A DNA stretch of 64,000 bases from Nitrincola sp048264025 (GCF_048264025.1 NZ_JBLXDN010000002.1:1-64000), one strand, 5' to 3'. Positions 42,473 to 52,164 are shown, numbered from the stretch's first letter. Numbers and translations are program-made. Notes: generated by a model from the sequence alone, not told the origin.

Positions 42473-43225
42473 TCAGCGAGCCGCGACCGGGAGCCAATCC
42501 AGTTCATAGCCTAAATATCCAGCGGCAGGACGCTGAAGCAACAGACGAAATGTCTGCCGTTGTCCTGGCTGCAGTCGGGTCGTCGCATCGCCTGGAAGGT
42601 AAGCCTCGGGTTGAAAATCACTGGCGGCCACTATGCGCCCACTGGCATCGGTAAACTGTAATCGCATCACGGGCAGTGGCACTGGGAGTGGGCTGGTATT
42701 GGTCAGCCCGGTTAATACTTCCAGGACGTCTGGCTGCTCTGCCTGGCTGCGTACCAGCAAGTGTGATGTCTGTAACCAGGCTAGGCTGTGATGACTGGGT
42801 AAAGTACAGTCCAGTTGTTCGCAAAGCATACTATAGAGTGGAACGAGTAGCGGCTCCTGTGCCAGCTTGGCACGTTCAAACCAGAGATACTGGCCAGCCA
42901 ATAGCAGTAATGCCAGAAAGGATCCAGTCATAGCGAGTTTTTGTGAGGGTGCCGGTAGCCTGGTTGCAGGGCTGAGTTCTGGCGGATCCAACGGCATTTG
43001 CCGGAGCAAAGTCAGTGGATCAGTTTTGGGTTTGAGGTTTTCTGGCGGTGGTGTGGGTGGTGCTGCCGGTACTGCCGGTACTGCCGATGGCTCTGTCGGG
43101 TTGACTGCACTGAAAACAGTTAAACACTGGCCGCATCTGACCCGGCCCTTGGCAACCTTTAGTTGTCCTTGGGAGACACTGTAGCGTGTCTGGCAGGTGG
43201 GGCATTGTGCGACCAGTTTTTTCAT
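42473..43225 (-). CDS. Zinc-ribbon, DUF3426-domain membrane protein
   Basis: A 250-aa protein with an N-terminal MJ0042-type zinc ribbon (Cys8, Cys11, Cys31, Cys34: QCPTC then VRCGQC), a proline/alanine-rich linker (about 43-70), one membrane helix (about 95-113) and a DUF3426 domain outside, with LEVLTGLTNTSPLPVPLPVMRLQFTDA-type beta strands. Function is unknown; the family often follows prmA. Start is 6 bp after prmA ends. Confidence 0.9.
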   Translation of the reverse strand: MKKLVAQCPTCQTRYSVSQGQLKVAKGRVRCGQCLTVFSAVNPTEPSAVPAVPAAPPTPPPENLKPKTDPLTLLRQMPLDPPELSPATRLPAPSQKLAMTGSFLALLLLAGQYLWFERAKLAQEPLLVPLYSMLCEQLDCTLPSHHSLAWLQTSHLLVRSQAEQPDVLEVLTGLTNTSPLPVPLPVMRLQFTDASGRIVAASDFQPEAYLPGDATTRLQPGQRQTFRLLLQRPAAGYLGYELDWLPVAAR

Positions 43226-43231
43226 CGCAGG

Positions 43232-44128
43232 TTACCGACGTATGGCTGTGATGCGGATCCAGTTGTCCTTCTCGACGGGTTCATCCACGATGAAACTATC
43301 GGCATAGGCCGCCTGAATTTCGCTAGCCTGATGCTGCAGCAGGCCGGATAACAGTAGCTTGCCACCCGGTTTGAGTAGCGCGGCAAAAACCGGTTTGAGT
43401 TGAACCAGAGGACCTGCCAGTATGTTGGCAATCAGTAGCTCTGCCTGGAGTGGCGGAACCTGTTCAGGTAGATAAGCGGTCAGTTTGGCATCTGAAAGCT
43501 GGTTTCGAGACAGATTGTCGCGGGTGGCGGTCAGCGCCTGCTGATCGATATCAACGGCAACGACTGACTCGGCCCCCAATAAGAGTGCTGCAATACCCAG
43601 AATGCCGGAACCGCAGCCGTAATCTATCACCTGAAGCCCCTCCAGCGCTTGAGCATCCAGCCATTCCAGGCATAGCGCCGTGGTTGGGTGGGTGCCAGTG
43701 CCGAAGGCCAGTCCAGGGTCCAGCAGCAGGTTTACGGCAGTTGGATCAGGCACATCACGCCAGCTGGGGCAGACCCATAGACGCTGACCAAAACGCATGG
43801 GGTGGTAGGTATCCATCCAGGCGCGTTCCCAGTCTTTGTCTTCAAGAATTTCAGCATTTACCTGCGGGATAGACTGAGCGCCGCTAATGCGTGTGCGTAG
43901 TTCTGTACGGATATAGGCAAGAGTGGATTCCAGATCATACTCAGCGGAAAAAAGACCAGTGACTACGGTGGACTGCCATAACGGCGTAGTGCCCAGATCT
44001 GGCTCGAAAATCGGGTTGTCTTCGGCATCCTGAAAGGTTACGGCGGCACAGCCAGCTTCCAGTAGCAGGTCTTCAAATAGTTCGGCCTGATCGGGCGAGG
44101 TGGGGATGGTAATCTGCAGCCATGACAT
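43232..44128 (-). CDS. prmA: Ribosomal protein L11 methyltransferase
   Basis: Trimethylates L11 using S-adenosylmethionine, 298 aa. ATG 44128 gives the standard MSWLQITI N-terminus; TTTCAGGAA-like bases lie upstream. SAM motif I is VIDYGCGSGILGIAALLLGA, with LDPGLAFGTGTHPTT before it and LIANILAGPL after. A strong terminator lies between accC and this gene, so prmA needs either read-through or its own promoter. Confidence 0.97.
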   Translation of the reverse strand: MSWLQITIPTSPDQAELFEDLLLEAGCAAVTFQDAEDNPIFEPDLGTTPLWQSTVVTGLFSAEYDLESTLAYIRTELRTRISGAQSIPQVNAEILEDKDWERAWMDTYHPMRFGQRLWVCPSWRDVPDPTAVNLLLDPGLAFGTGTHPTTALCLEWLDAQALEGLQVIDYGCGSGILGIAALLLGAESVVAVDIDQQALTATRDNLSRNQLSDAKLTAYLPEQVPPLQAELLIANILAGPLVQLKPVFAALLKPGGKLLLSGLLQHQASEIQAAYADSFIVDEPVEKDNWIRITAIRR

Positions 44129-44147
44129 AGTGTAGTTTCCTGAAACA

Positions 44148-44169
44148 AAAGCCCGCAACAGCGGGCTTT
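44148..44169 (-). terminator. Terminator between accC and prmA
   Basis: AAAGCCCGC and GCGGGCTTT form a perfect 9-bp stem with a 4-nt loop; on the minus strand it is followed by TGTTTC after the stem's own TTT. It sits 19 bp after accC. Confidence 0.75.
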
Positions 44170-44188
44170 CAGAAGAGTAGGCCGGACG

Positions 44189-45529
44189 TTACAGTCCGAG
44201 CTTTTTCTCCAAGTAGTGAATGTTAACACCGCCTTTGGCAAAGTTGGCATCGCGGACAATTTCCATGTGCAGTGGAATGTTTGTACGTATTCCATCAATC
44301 ATGGTTTCATCCAGTGCGTTCTGCATACGTTTCAGTGCGATAGTGCGGTCTTCGCCATAGCTGATCAGTTTGGCGATCAGTGAATCGTAGTGAGGCGGTA
44401 CGGTATAGCCGTCATACAGGTGTGAATCAACACGAATACCATTACCACCTGGTGCATGAAAATGCGAAATCTTGCCAGGGCAGGGCAGGAAGGTTTTCGG
44501 ATCCTCTGCATTGATACGGCATTCAAACGCGTGCCCGCGAAGCTGAATGTCTTCCTGTTTGAATGACAGCGGTATGCCAGAGGCAATCTTCAACTGCTCC
44601 TTGACGATGTCGATACCCGTTACCATCTCCGTCACCGGATGCTCTACCTGAACGCGGGTGTTCATTTCGATGAAATAGAAGTTGCCATCTTCGTAGAGGA
44701 ACTCAAAGGTTCCCGCGCCACGGTAGCCTATGTGTAGACAGGCGTCTACGCAGGACTTGAAGACTTTTTGACGGGCTTGCTCATCGATCATGGGAGCCGG
44801 TGCTTCTTCGACAACCTTCTGGTGGCGGCGCTGCATAGAGCAGTCTCGGTCATATAGATGCACTGCATTGCCTTGTCCATCGGCGAGAACCTGGATTTCC
44901 ACATGGCGTGGGTTTTCCAGAAATTTCTCCATATACAGGGTGTCATCACCAAAAGCAGCGCCCGCTTCAGAGCGGGTCACATGAATGGCATTCAGCAAGC
45001 TGGCTTCCGAGTGAACCACGCGCATACCACGACCACCACCACCGGCAGCGGCTTTAACTATCACCGGATAGCCTATGCGCTCAGCGATAGCGTAGAGCTC
45101 TGTGCTGTCATCAGGGAGTGGGCCGTCAGATCCAGGTACGGTGGGTACACCGGCCTTTTTCATCGCTGCAATAGCGGAGACCTTGTCGCCCATCAGGCGA
45201 ATAACATCGGCTGTCGGGCCGATAAAGGTAAAGCCTGAGCGCTCTACTTGCTCAGCAAAGGCGGCACTTTCAGCCAGAAAACCATAACCTGGATGAATGC
45301 CAATACTGTCCGTCACTTCGGCTGCACTGATAAGTGCAGGAATATTCAGGTAGCTTTTGTTAGAAGGCGCCGGACCAATACAAACGGCTTCATCAGCCAG
45401 TCGTACATGCATCAGGTCCCGGTCAGGCTGCGAATGCACGGCAACGGTGCGAATACCCAGCTCCTTGCATGCCCGCAGAATACGCAGTGCTATTTCACCA
45501 CGGTTTGCAATCAGCACTTTTTCCAGCAT
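44189..45529 (-). CDS. accC: Biotin carboxylase subunit of acetyl-CoA carboxylase
   Basis: ATP-grasp enzyme that carboxylates biotin on AccB, 446 aa (E. coli 449). It has KVLIANRGEIALRI at the start, the glycine loop KAAAGGGGRGMRVV, the ATP site EKFLENPRHVEIQVL, and the active-site EMNTRVQVEHPVTE. It follows accB by 31 bp. Confidence 0.98.
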   Translation of the reverse strand: MLEKVLIANRGEIALRILRACKELGIRTVAVHSQPDRDLMHVRLADEAVCIGPAPSNKSYLNIPALISAAEVTDSIGIHPGYGFLAESAAFAEQVERSGFTFIGPTADVIRLMGDKVSAIAAMKKAGVPTVPGSDGPLPDDSTELYAIAERIGYPVIVKAAAGGGGRGMRVVHSEASLLNAIHVTRSEAGAAFGDDTLYMEKFLENPRHVEIQVLADGQGNAVHLYDRDCSMQRRHQKVVEEAPAPMIDEQARQKVFKSCVDACLHIGYRGAGTFEFLYEDGNFYFIEMNTRVQVEHPVTEMVTGIDIVKEQLKIASGIPLSFKQEDIQLRGHAFECRINAEDPKTFLPCPGKISHFHAPGGNGIRVDSHLYDGYTVPPHYDSLIAKLISYGEDRTIALKRMQNALDETMIDGIRTNIPLHMEIVRDANFAKGGVNIHYLEKKLGL

Positions 45530-45560
45530 CTTGAAAAGATCCTTGCGTCAGTATATTTGA

Positions 45561-46010
45561 TCAGACAATGGTAAACAGGGGCTGATCATACTCAACCGGC
45601 TGTCCGTCTTCGACCAGTATGGCTTCGATGACACCGGCCTTGTCGGATTCAATCTGGTTCATCATCTTCATCGCTTCAACGATGCAGATCACATCACCCA
45701 CTTTGATAGACTTACCTACCTCGGCAAATGCGGGTGAGCTGGGTGAAGGTGATGAGTAGAAGGTTCCGACCATCGGTGAGCGAACCACATGACCACGAGG
45801 GGCGGCTTCAGCCGCTTTTTCAGGTTCGGCTGCCGGTGCTTGTTGTATTGGCGGCTGCTGATAAATTGGTGCCTGCTGATATATCGGGGCTGAGGTGACT
45901 GTGCCGCCACGACTTATGCGAACAGACTCTTCGCCTTCTTTGATTTCAATTTCGTTAATGTTTGATTCTTCAAGCAGCTCAATGAGCTTTTTAACTTTAC
46001 GAATATCCAT
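45561..46010 (-). CDS. accB: Biotin carboxyl carrier protein of acetyl-CoA carboxylase
   Basis: Carrier of the biotin group, 149 aa. The biotinylated lysine is Lys115 in EAMKMMNQI, the 'thumb' is SPAFAEVGK, and a Pro/Ala/Gln-rich flexible linker (about 40-70) links it to an N-terminal helix, as in other AccB proteins. The linker repeats PIYQQ twice and a variant once. Together with accC it starts fatty acid synthesis. Confidence 0.98.
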   Translation of the reverse strand: MDIRKVKKLIELLEESNINEIEIKEGEESVRISRGGTVTSAPIYQQAPIYQQPPIQQAPAAEPEKAAEAAPRGHVVRSPMVGTFYSSPSPSSPAFAEVGKSIKVGDVICIVEAMKMMNQIESDKAGVIEAILVEDGQPVEYDQPLFTIV

Positions 46011-46050
46011 TCTTTTCGCTTCTCTGGTTGGGAGTGACGGTAAAAATTAG

Positions 46051-46491
46051 TTAAAGCTTCAAGCTGTTCAGTGCAGCTTGAAGGGCAAAACGATAGCCAT
46101 CTGTGCCAAGTCCACAGATAACCCCTCGAGCCAAATCCGACAGATAGGAATGATGCCGGAAGGGCTCTCGGGCGTGAACATTGGACAGATGTATTTCAAT
46201 AAATGGAATAGCAACGCCTGCCAACGCATCCCGCAGCGCAATGCTGGTATGTGTATAGGCGGCTGGGTTGATCAGAATAAAGTCTATCTTCTCATCACGG
46301 GCCTGGTGTATACGCTCAATCAGCGCATGCTCGGCATTGCTCTGAAAGCAATAAAGTTCGGCACCCAGTTGTTTCGCTTCAAGGGTTAAAGCGGTTTCAA
46401 TATCCTGCAGACGCTGGCTTCCATAAATGTGGGGCTCGCGCGTGCCCAGCAGGTTTAGATTGGGGCCGTTAATAAGCAGTAATTTAACCAT
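46051..46491 (-). CDS. aroQ: Type II 3-dehydroquinate dehydratase
   Basis: Third step of the shikimate pathway, 146 aa dodecameric type. ATG 46491 gives MVKLLLINGPNLNLLGTREP. The catalytic Tyr is in IYGSQ, with the lid after it, then the NPAAYTHTSIALRDAL block and HLSNVHAREPFRHHS. It stands 40 bp before accB, as in most gammaproteobacteria. Confidence 0.97.
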   Translation of the reverse strand: MVKLLLINGPNLNLLGTREPHIYGSQRLQDIETALTLEAKQLGAELYCFQSNAEHALIERIHQARDEKIDFILINPAAYTHTSIALRDALAGVAIPFIEIHLSNVHAREPFRHHSYLSDLARGVICGLGTDGYRFALQAALNSLKL

Positions 46492-46744
46492 AAGCAGGCC
46501 GTATTCTGTCCCCATGCGATAAAAGTCGTAGTTTGCCTGAAATTGGACAGTGTGTCTATTTTGTTCGGGTGGAATTGTCTGATAGCTGCCAGTTAGCCGA
46601 AGTTAAGCGCATTTAGCTAGAGGGGCATGTCGAGAGGATCGCTCTGAGACTTTCAGACCGTTGACCGGTAAGGGCCATTCGTAGCATAGTGCGATAGGAT
46701 TTTCAGGGCAGAAGCAAATGGCGTTTCGCATCGGAGTATAGGTT

Positions 46745-47512
46745 ATGATTCGTGTGGTGTTTAATCAGAAAGGTGGTGTAGGTAAGTCAAGTATTGCTGT
46801 TAATCTGGCGGCTATCAGTGCGTTTAAGGGGCAGAAAACGCTGGTTATTGACCTGGATCCTCAGTGTAACTCGACGCATTACCTGTTGGGTGATGACTCC
46901 AATTTACCTCAGACCGATGTGCGCGATTTTTTTGAGCAGACGTTGTCCTTTCAACTGAAGCCGCATCCAGCAATGAATTATGTCCATGAAACGCCGTTTG
47001 AAAACCTCTGGCTGTTGCCATCCAATCCTGATTTGACGGATTTGCAATCGAAGCTGGAAAGTAAGCACAAAATTTATAAGTTACGTGATGCCTTAACCGA
47101 GCTGCGTGACAGCTTTGATGTCATTTATATTGATACACCCCCCGCATTCAACTTCTTTACCTTGTCAGCATTAGCCGGTGCTGAGCGTTGCCTGATTCCA
47201 TTTGATTGTGACGAGTTTGCGCGACAGGCGCTATACAGTCTGCTCAACAATATTGAAGAAACCCGTGCCGATCATAATTCGGATTTAGTCGTTGAAGGGA
47301 TAGTGGTCAATCAGTTTCAGCCACGGGCATCCCTGCCGCGACGTATGGTGGAAGAGCTGGAAAATGAAACGGTTCCGGTCATGCGCTCACGCATTTCTTC
47401 CTCAGTGAAAATGAAAGAATCGCATAATGCGGCCAGTCCATTGATTCACATGGCACCCACTCACAAGCTAACCCAAGAGTTTCTGGCGCTCTATGAGGAG
47501 ATTCACGGCTGA
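46745..47512 (+). CDS. ParA-family ATPase without a ParB partner
   Basis: A 255-aa ATPase with the deviant Walker A KGGVGKSS (Lys9 and Lys14) and Walker B YIDTPPA. No ParB or parS-like gene lies nearby, so it is not the chromosome partition pair. Such orphan ParA proteins place or inhibit large complexes; its real partner is unknown. It is divergent from aroQ-accBC and convergent with hpt. Confidence 0.88.
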   Translation: MIRVVFNQKGGVGKSSIAVNLAAISAFKGQKTLVIDLDPQCNSTHYLLGDDSNLPQTDVRDFFEQTLSFQLKPHPAMNYVHETPFENLWLLPSNPDLTDLQSKLESKHKIYKLRDALTELRDSFDVIYIDTPPAFNFFTLSALAGAERCLIPFDCDEFARQALYSLLNNIEETRADHNSDLVVEGIVVNQFQPRASLPRRMVEELENETVPVMRSRISSSVKMKESHNAASPLIHMAPTHKLTQEFLALYEEIHG

Positions 47513-47528
47513 GCTTTTTATACCTCTG

Positions 47529-48089
47529 TTATAACCCTTTGACGGCGAAAATGCCGGGGGCATTCCGCCAGTAGCCTTTGTAATCCATGCCGTAGCCGAA
47601 GATGTAGCGGTCTTCAATTTCCAGGCCAGTAAATTCGGCCTTTAGCCCAGGCTGGGCCTTGCGGTCATGGCGTTTGTCGATTAATACCGCCGAGTACACG
47701 GCGCTGGCGCCTTCGCGTCGGCAGTGATCCATGATTTCAACCAGGGTGTGACCTTCATCCAAAATGTCATCAACAATCAGTACCGGGCGGCCACGAAACA
47801 CTGACATGGGAGGGACTTTCCATTCAAGCGAGTGACCTGACGTGGTGTTGCGGTAACGTGTGGCATGCAGATAGCTGGCTTCAAGGGGGAAATTCAACCG
47901 AGTTAGCAGTTGCCCGGTTATCACTAGCCCACCATTCATTACGCAGAAAACTACTGGGTTCTGCTCACTCAGCGAAGCACTGATCGCCTCGGCCATGCGG
48001 TTGATGGCCTGGTCCACTTGTTCACTACTAAACAGCAGATCGGCTTCCTGATAGACCTGCTTGATTTCGTCCAATTCAAACTGTGTCAT
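47529..48089 (-). CDS. hpt: Hypoxanthine(-guanine) phosphoribosyltransferase
   Basis: Purine salvage enzyme, 186 aa. The PRPP-binding motif is VLIVDDILDEGHTL, the flexible-loop segment is SYLHATRYRNTTSGHSLEW, and the purine-binding C-terminus is RYIFGYGMDYKGYWRN. It is divergent from upp, placing purine and pyrimidine salvage side by side. Confidence 0.94.
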   Translation of the reverse strand: MTQFELDEIKQVYQEADLLFSSEQVDQAINRMAEAISASLSEQNPVVFCVMNGGLVITGQLLTRLNFPLEASYLHATRYRNTTSGHSLEWKVPPMSVFRGRPVLIVDDILDEGHTLVEIMDHCRREGASAVYSAVLIDKRHDRKAQPGLKAEFTGLEIEDRYIFGYGMDYKGYWRNAPGIFAVKGL

Positions 48090-48293
48090 GCGTTTGGCTC
48101 TTTCATGTCGACTAAAAACCCTGAAGCATTCGGGGTCAATAAACGCAGAACAATACTGATCTGATCAGCAAAGGGCAACCGTCTTTATTGCAGATATCCG
48201 CTAAATTGATTGAAATGCGCCGGTGTTTCCCTAAGAATTGCAGGCATTGAACTATCTTTGGCTGGATTAACTGAATAGATCGAGAGGTTTGGC

Positions 48294-48920
48294 ATGAGTC
48301 TGCATGAAATACAGCATCCATTGGTACAGCATAAGCTGGGGTTAATGCGGTCTGTTGATAAAAGTACCCGTGGGTTTAGGCAGTTGGCTGCTGAGGTCGG
48401 CTGTCTGCTGACTTATGAGGCCACCAAGGATCTGGAACTGGAACCCTATGAAATTGAGGGTTGGAATGGTCCGGTTACAGTGCAGCGTATCAAGGGGAAA
48501 AAAATCACCGTAGTGCCGATTCTACGTGCCGGTCTGGGCATGCTGGATGGTGTGTTGGAGCTGGTGCCCAGTGCAAAGATCTCCGTGGTCGGGGTATACC
48601 GAGATGAGGAAACTCTGGAACCGGTTACCTATTTTGAGAAGCTGGCCAGTGATATCGACTCACGTATGGCGTTAATTGTCGATCCGATGCTGGCAACTGG
48701 TGGCTCGATGATCGCGACTATCGACATGCTCAAAAAAGCCGGTTGCAGCAGTATACGTGCACTGGTGTTGGTGGCCGCACCAGAAGGCATCAAGAAGGTT
48801 ACGTCAGCGCATCCGGATGTGGATATCTTTACTGCCGCTGTAGATTCTCATCTGAATGAGCAGGGGTATATTATTCCTGGGCTGGGTGATGCTGGCGATA
48901 AGATTTTTGGTACACGGTAA
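48294..48920 (+). CDS. upp: Uracil phosphoribosyltransferase
   Basis: Uracil + PRPP to UMP, 208 aa, normal. It has HPLVQHKLGLMR at the start, VPILRAGLGMLDG, the PRPP motif VDPMLATGGSM, and the uracil-binding C-terminus YIIPGLGDAGDKIFGT. The permease gene uraA follows by 103 bp. Confidence 0.98.
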   Translation: MSLHEIQHPLVQHKLGLMRSVDKSTRGFRQLAAEVGCLLTYEATKDLELEPYEIEGWNGPVTVQRIKGKKITVVPILRAGLGMLDGVLELVPSAKISVVGVYRDEETLEPVTYFEKLASDIDSRMALIVDPMLATGGSMIATIDMLKKAGCSSIRALVLVAAPEGIKKVTSAHPDVDIFTAAVDSHLNEQGYIIPGLGDAGDKIFGTR

Positions 48921-49023
48921 GGTGTGACTCTGGTTTGGCAATTAGGCAAATATCGCTGAGTGTCGTTCTCAGGAACTGACATAGGCTTTGTCTGAAATAT
49001 TCTACTTTATAAAGGAATCAACG

Positions 49024-50331
49024 ATGCGTGAATCAACGGCGGGTACAGATAAGCCTTTTCACTGGCGCACCGCATTGGCTGGCTCACAAATGCTGTTTGT
49101 GGCATTTGGTGCCTTGGTGCTGATGCCGCTATTGACCGGCCTGGATCCAAGTGTGGCGCTGTTTACCGCCGGTATGGGAACCTTGCTTTTCCATCTTATT
49201 ACCGGCGCCAGCGTGCCGATCTTTCTGGCATCGTCTTTTGTATTTATTGCTCCGATTGTGTTTTCAGTTCAAACCTGGGGTGTGCCAGCCACCATGGGGG
49301 CCTTATTTGCCGCCGGTATTGCCTATATGTGCCTGGCAGCCATGGTGCGTATTAAAGGTGTGGGGTTTTTGCACCGCCTTTTGCCACCGGTGGTGACTGG
49401 GCCGGTGATCATGATTATCGGTCTGGGTTTAGCGCCGATTGCTGTCAATATGGCTATGGGTAAAGCGGGGGATGGTTCATTCGAGATCTATCCCTATCAG
49501 GATGCCATGATCGTAGCGATGGCCGCTCTGGTGACGACCGGCGCGGTGGCTGTATTTGCACACGGCATATTTCGCCTGCTACCAATACTCTGTGGTGTGG
49601 TGGTTGGTTATATTGCGGCCTGGATAATGGGTATGGTGGATCTGGCGGCTGTGCAGGATGCACCACTACTGGCTATGCCTGCGTTTATCATGCCTGAATT
49701 TCATTTGCAGGCCATACTTTTCATGATTCCTGTTGCCATTGCTCCAGCTATCGAGCATGTAGGCGATATGATCGCAATCAGTAACGTGACAGGTAAGGAT
49801 TACGTAAAAAAACCGGGCCTGCATCGTACCTTGTTTGGTGATGGTGTGGCGACCTCGGCGGCAGCGCTGTTTGGTGGTCCGCCAAACACCACCTATTCTG
49901 AGGTGACAGGTGCGGTCATGCTGACACGGGCATTCAATCCAATCATTATGATATGGGCTGCTGGTTTTGCCATATTGCTGGCGTTTGTGGCCAAATTTGG
50001 CATGTTGTTGCAGACCATACCTACGCCAGTCATGGGTGGCATATTGATTCTGTTGTTTGGCTCTATTGCGGCGGTGGGTATGAATACACTGATCAAGGCG
50101 CGTGTGGATATGGCTGAGCAGCGTAATCTGGTGATCGTGGCAACTGTATTGGTATTTGGTATAGGTGGTATGGCGTTAGGTGATGGAGAGATGAGTCTGC
50201 AGGGTGTCAGTCTATGCGGTATTGTTGCCATAGTGCTGAACCTGATTCTGCCAGCCAGTCATAAGGACGATGATGATCTTCACGTGGAGCAGGAAGTGGT
50301 TGAAGACTTGGTTAAGCACGCCCGGGACTAA
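49024..50331 (+). CDS. uraA: Uracil-xanthine permease (UraA/NCS2 family)
   Basis: Inner-membrane nucleobase:cation symporter, 435 aa with the 12-14 segment NCS2 pattern. The signature APAIEHVGDMIAIS and the NTTYSEVTGAV motif (substrate and proton coupling in UraA) are clear. ATG 49024 is taken over the upstream TTG since AAGGA lies 7 nt before it. Likely in one operon with upp. Confidence 0.93.
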   Translation: MRESTAGTDKPFHWRTALAGSQMLFVAFGALVLMPLLTGLDPSVALFTAGMGTLLFHLITGASVPIFLASSFVFIAPIVFSVQTWGVPATMGALFAAGIAYMCLAAMVRIKGVGFLHRLLPPVVTGPVIMIIGLGLAPIAVNMAMGKAGDGSFEIYPYQDAMIVAMAALVTTGAVAVFAHGIFRLLPILCGVVVGYIAAWIMGMVDLAAVQDAPLLAMPAFIMPEFHLQAILFMIPVAIAPAIEHVGDMIAISNVTGKDYVKKPGLHRTLFGDGVATSAAALFGGPPNTTYSEVTGAVMLTRAFNPIIMIWAAGFAILLAFVAKFGMLLQTIPTPVMGGILILLFGSIAAVGMNTLIKARVDMAEQRNLVIVATVLVFGIGGMALGDGEMSLQGVSLCGIVAIVLNLILPASHKDDDDLHVEQEVVEDLVKHARD

Positions 50332-50343
50332 TGCTTGATAGCT

Positions 50344-50388
50344 CCCCCTCCCTCTCTCCAGCAAGTATCTATGGGAGGAGGGAGGTGG
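50344..50388. terminator. Imperfect bidirectional hairpin between uraA and ppa
   Basis: A pyrimidine-rich arm (CCCCCTCCCTCTCTCC) pairs, with three mismatches, to GGGAGGAGGGAGGTGG across a 13-nt loop. It lies between convergent stop codons. No clear U-tract exists on either strand, so terminator function is only probable. Confidence 0.45.
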
Positions 50389-50403
50389 TGCCAGGATTCA
50401 GGT

Positions 50404-50943
50404 TTATTTTTTAGCGTCTGCTTCGTAAGCGGCAACGGAGTCCATAATGGCCTGGCGTGCGGCATCGGCATTAGACCAGCCTTCAACCTTGACCCATTTA
50501 CCGACTTCCAGCTTTTTGTAGTTTTCGAAAAAGTGGGCAATGCGGTCTTTGGTCAGCTGTGGCAGGTCTTCAACATCCTGGATATCGCCATAGGCTTTGG
50601 ACAGCTTTTCGTGTGGCACGGCAACCAACTTGGCATCTTCACCGGCTTCATCGGTCATGTTGAGAATGCCAACCGGGCGGCAGCGAATTACAGAGCCTAC
50701 AACAACCGGGTAAGGTGTAATTACTAGCACGTCGAGCGCGTCGCCGTCATCAGCCAAGGTGTGGTTGATGTAGCCATAGTTGGCTGGGTAAAACATTGGG
50801 GCTGCCATGAAACGGTCTACGAATACCGCATCAGAGTCTTTATCTATTTCGTATTTAACCGGCGAGCTTTCAGCCGGGATCTCGATGACGACGTAAATAT
50901 CATTCGGCAGGTCTTTGCCTGAAGGTACGTTTACAAAGCTCAT
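50404..50943 (-). CDS. ppa: Inorganic pyrophosphatase (family I)
   Basis: Hydrolyses PPi from biosynthesis, 179 aa hexameric type. It has VVIEIPAESSPVKYEID, the Mg-binding signature DGDALDVLVI, and a C-terminal KKLEVGKWVKVEGW. Start ATG with TAGG upstream. Confidence 0.97.
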   Translation of the reverse strand: MSFVNVPSGKDLPNDIYVVIEIPAESSPVKYEIDKDSDAVFVDRFMAAPMFYPANYGYINHTLADDGDALDVLVITPYPVVVGSVIRCRPVGILNMTDEAGEDAKLVAVPHEKLSKAYGDIQDVEDLPQLTKDRIAHFFENYKKLEVGKWVKVEGWSNADAARQAIMDSVAAYEADAKK

Positions 50944-51053
50944 GGGTAGGTTCCTGTGATAACAGTTAAAAAATAATTCCGGCTAATGCGTATAGTTTAA
51001 AGGCTGAACTGCACGCTCGCTATACGACTTAGGGTCAGTCAGCCTGTTATTTT

Positions 51054-52028
51054 TCACTCAGGTTTTTGGTGGTACTCGACCAGCGCTTTAACTTCATCAC
51101 GTGATCCCAGTGCCACGGATACACGCTGATGTATGTGCTCAGGCTGAATTTCCATGATGCGCTCATAGCAGGTACTGGATACACCGCCTGCCTGTTCAAT
51201 CAGCATGCTCATCGGATTGCCCTCGTACATCAAGCGGAGCTTGCCGGGTTTTTTCGGATCGCGCGAATCCCAGGGGTAGGTAAACATGCCGCCTCGGGTC
51301 AGAATACGATGCACTTCAGCCACCATCGAGGCGATCCAGCGCATATTGTAGTTTTGCGCGCGGGGGCCTTCGGTGCCTGCCAGAAGGTCATCAATATAGC
51401 TGCGCATGGCGGGTTCCCAGAAACGCTGGTTGGACATGTTGATGGCAAACTCAGCTGTTGTTTCCGGTACGGTCACATCTTCCTGCGTTAGCAGGAAGTC
51501 ACCCGTATGTGCCAGGGTAAACATGTTGACACCGTCACCAGTGGTCAAGGACAGAACGGCATGCGGTCCGTAGAGGACATAGCCTGCTGCCAGCTGTTGG
51601 GTGCCTGGTTGTAGAAACAACGAATCGGAATCTTCATGTTCACCCTGTGGTGCTTCCAATACCGAGAAAATGGTGCCAACAGATACATTGATATCTATAT
51701 TGGATGAACCATCCAGCGGGTCAAACGTAACCAGAAACCGTCCTTCGGGATTGCCGAAGACCGCATGATCCTCTTCTTCAGAGGCTACTCCACGTACCAA
51801 CGGGTTATCCAAAAGAACTTTTTTCAGGATTTCATTGGCGATAATATCGAGTTTTTTCTGAGTTTCGCCCTGAACATTGGTATTGTCTGATATGCCCAGC
51901 ACACCAGCTAGCTCTCCTTCACGCAGTTGCAGCGCAATTTCCTTGCAGGCAAGCATGAGGGTATCAATGAGCTCAATGAGTTCAGTGTCGATTTTTTTGT
52001 GCTTAAGAAAATTGCTCAGCAGTTGCAT
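51054..52028 (-). CDS. fbp: Fructose-1,6-bisphosphatase, class I
   Basis: Gluconeogenic enzyme, 324 aa from ATG 52028 (an ATG at 52049 would add seven residues; neither has a clear Shine-Dalgarno). Metal-binding signature DPLDGSSNIDINVSVGTIF, the EEEDH loop, and the phosphate site YVLYGPHAVL with YPWDSRDPKKPGKLRLMYE are present. Divergent from mpl. Confidence 0.95.
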   Translation of the reverse strand: MQLLSNFLKHKKIDTELIELIDTLMLACKEIALQLREGELAGVLGISDNTNVQGETQKKLDIIANEILKKVLLDNPLVRGVASEEEDHAVFGNPEGRFLVTFDPLDGSSNIDINVSVGTIFSVLEAPQGEHEDSDSLFLQPGTQQLAAGYVLYGPHAVLSLTTGDGVNMFTLAHTGDFLLTQEDVTVPETTAEFAINMSNQRFWEPAMRSYIDDLLAGTEGPRAQNYNMRWIASMVAEVHRILTRGGMFTYPWDSRDPKKPGKLRLMYEGNPMSMLIEQAGGVSSTCYERIMEIQPEHIHQRVSVALGSRDEVKALVEYHQKPE

Positions 52029-52164
52029 GGCGTGCTCGGTCCCCAGCATGAATTACAGGCAGATGTGTGTGTTCCTTACAATAGCATCGATTGTACGCGA
52101 AAAAAGGTACAAATGCATAATCACGTCTGGCTAAAAAAAGACAATGCTGCGTTTGCGTAAGGGA

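Noticed and set aside
43045..43095. Short tandem GCCGGTACT-like repeats
   Set aside because: They code for the Pro/Ala/Val-rich linker of the DUF3426 protein and are ordinary low-complexity coding sequence.
48156..48168. Palindrome CTGATC-T-GATCAG between hpt and upp
   Set aside because: Six-base arms are expected several times by chance in 64 kb; no promoter or repeat copy supports it.
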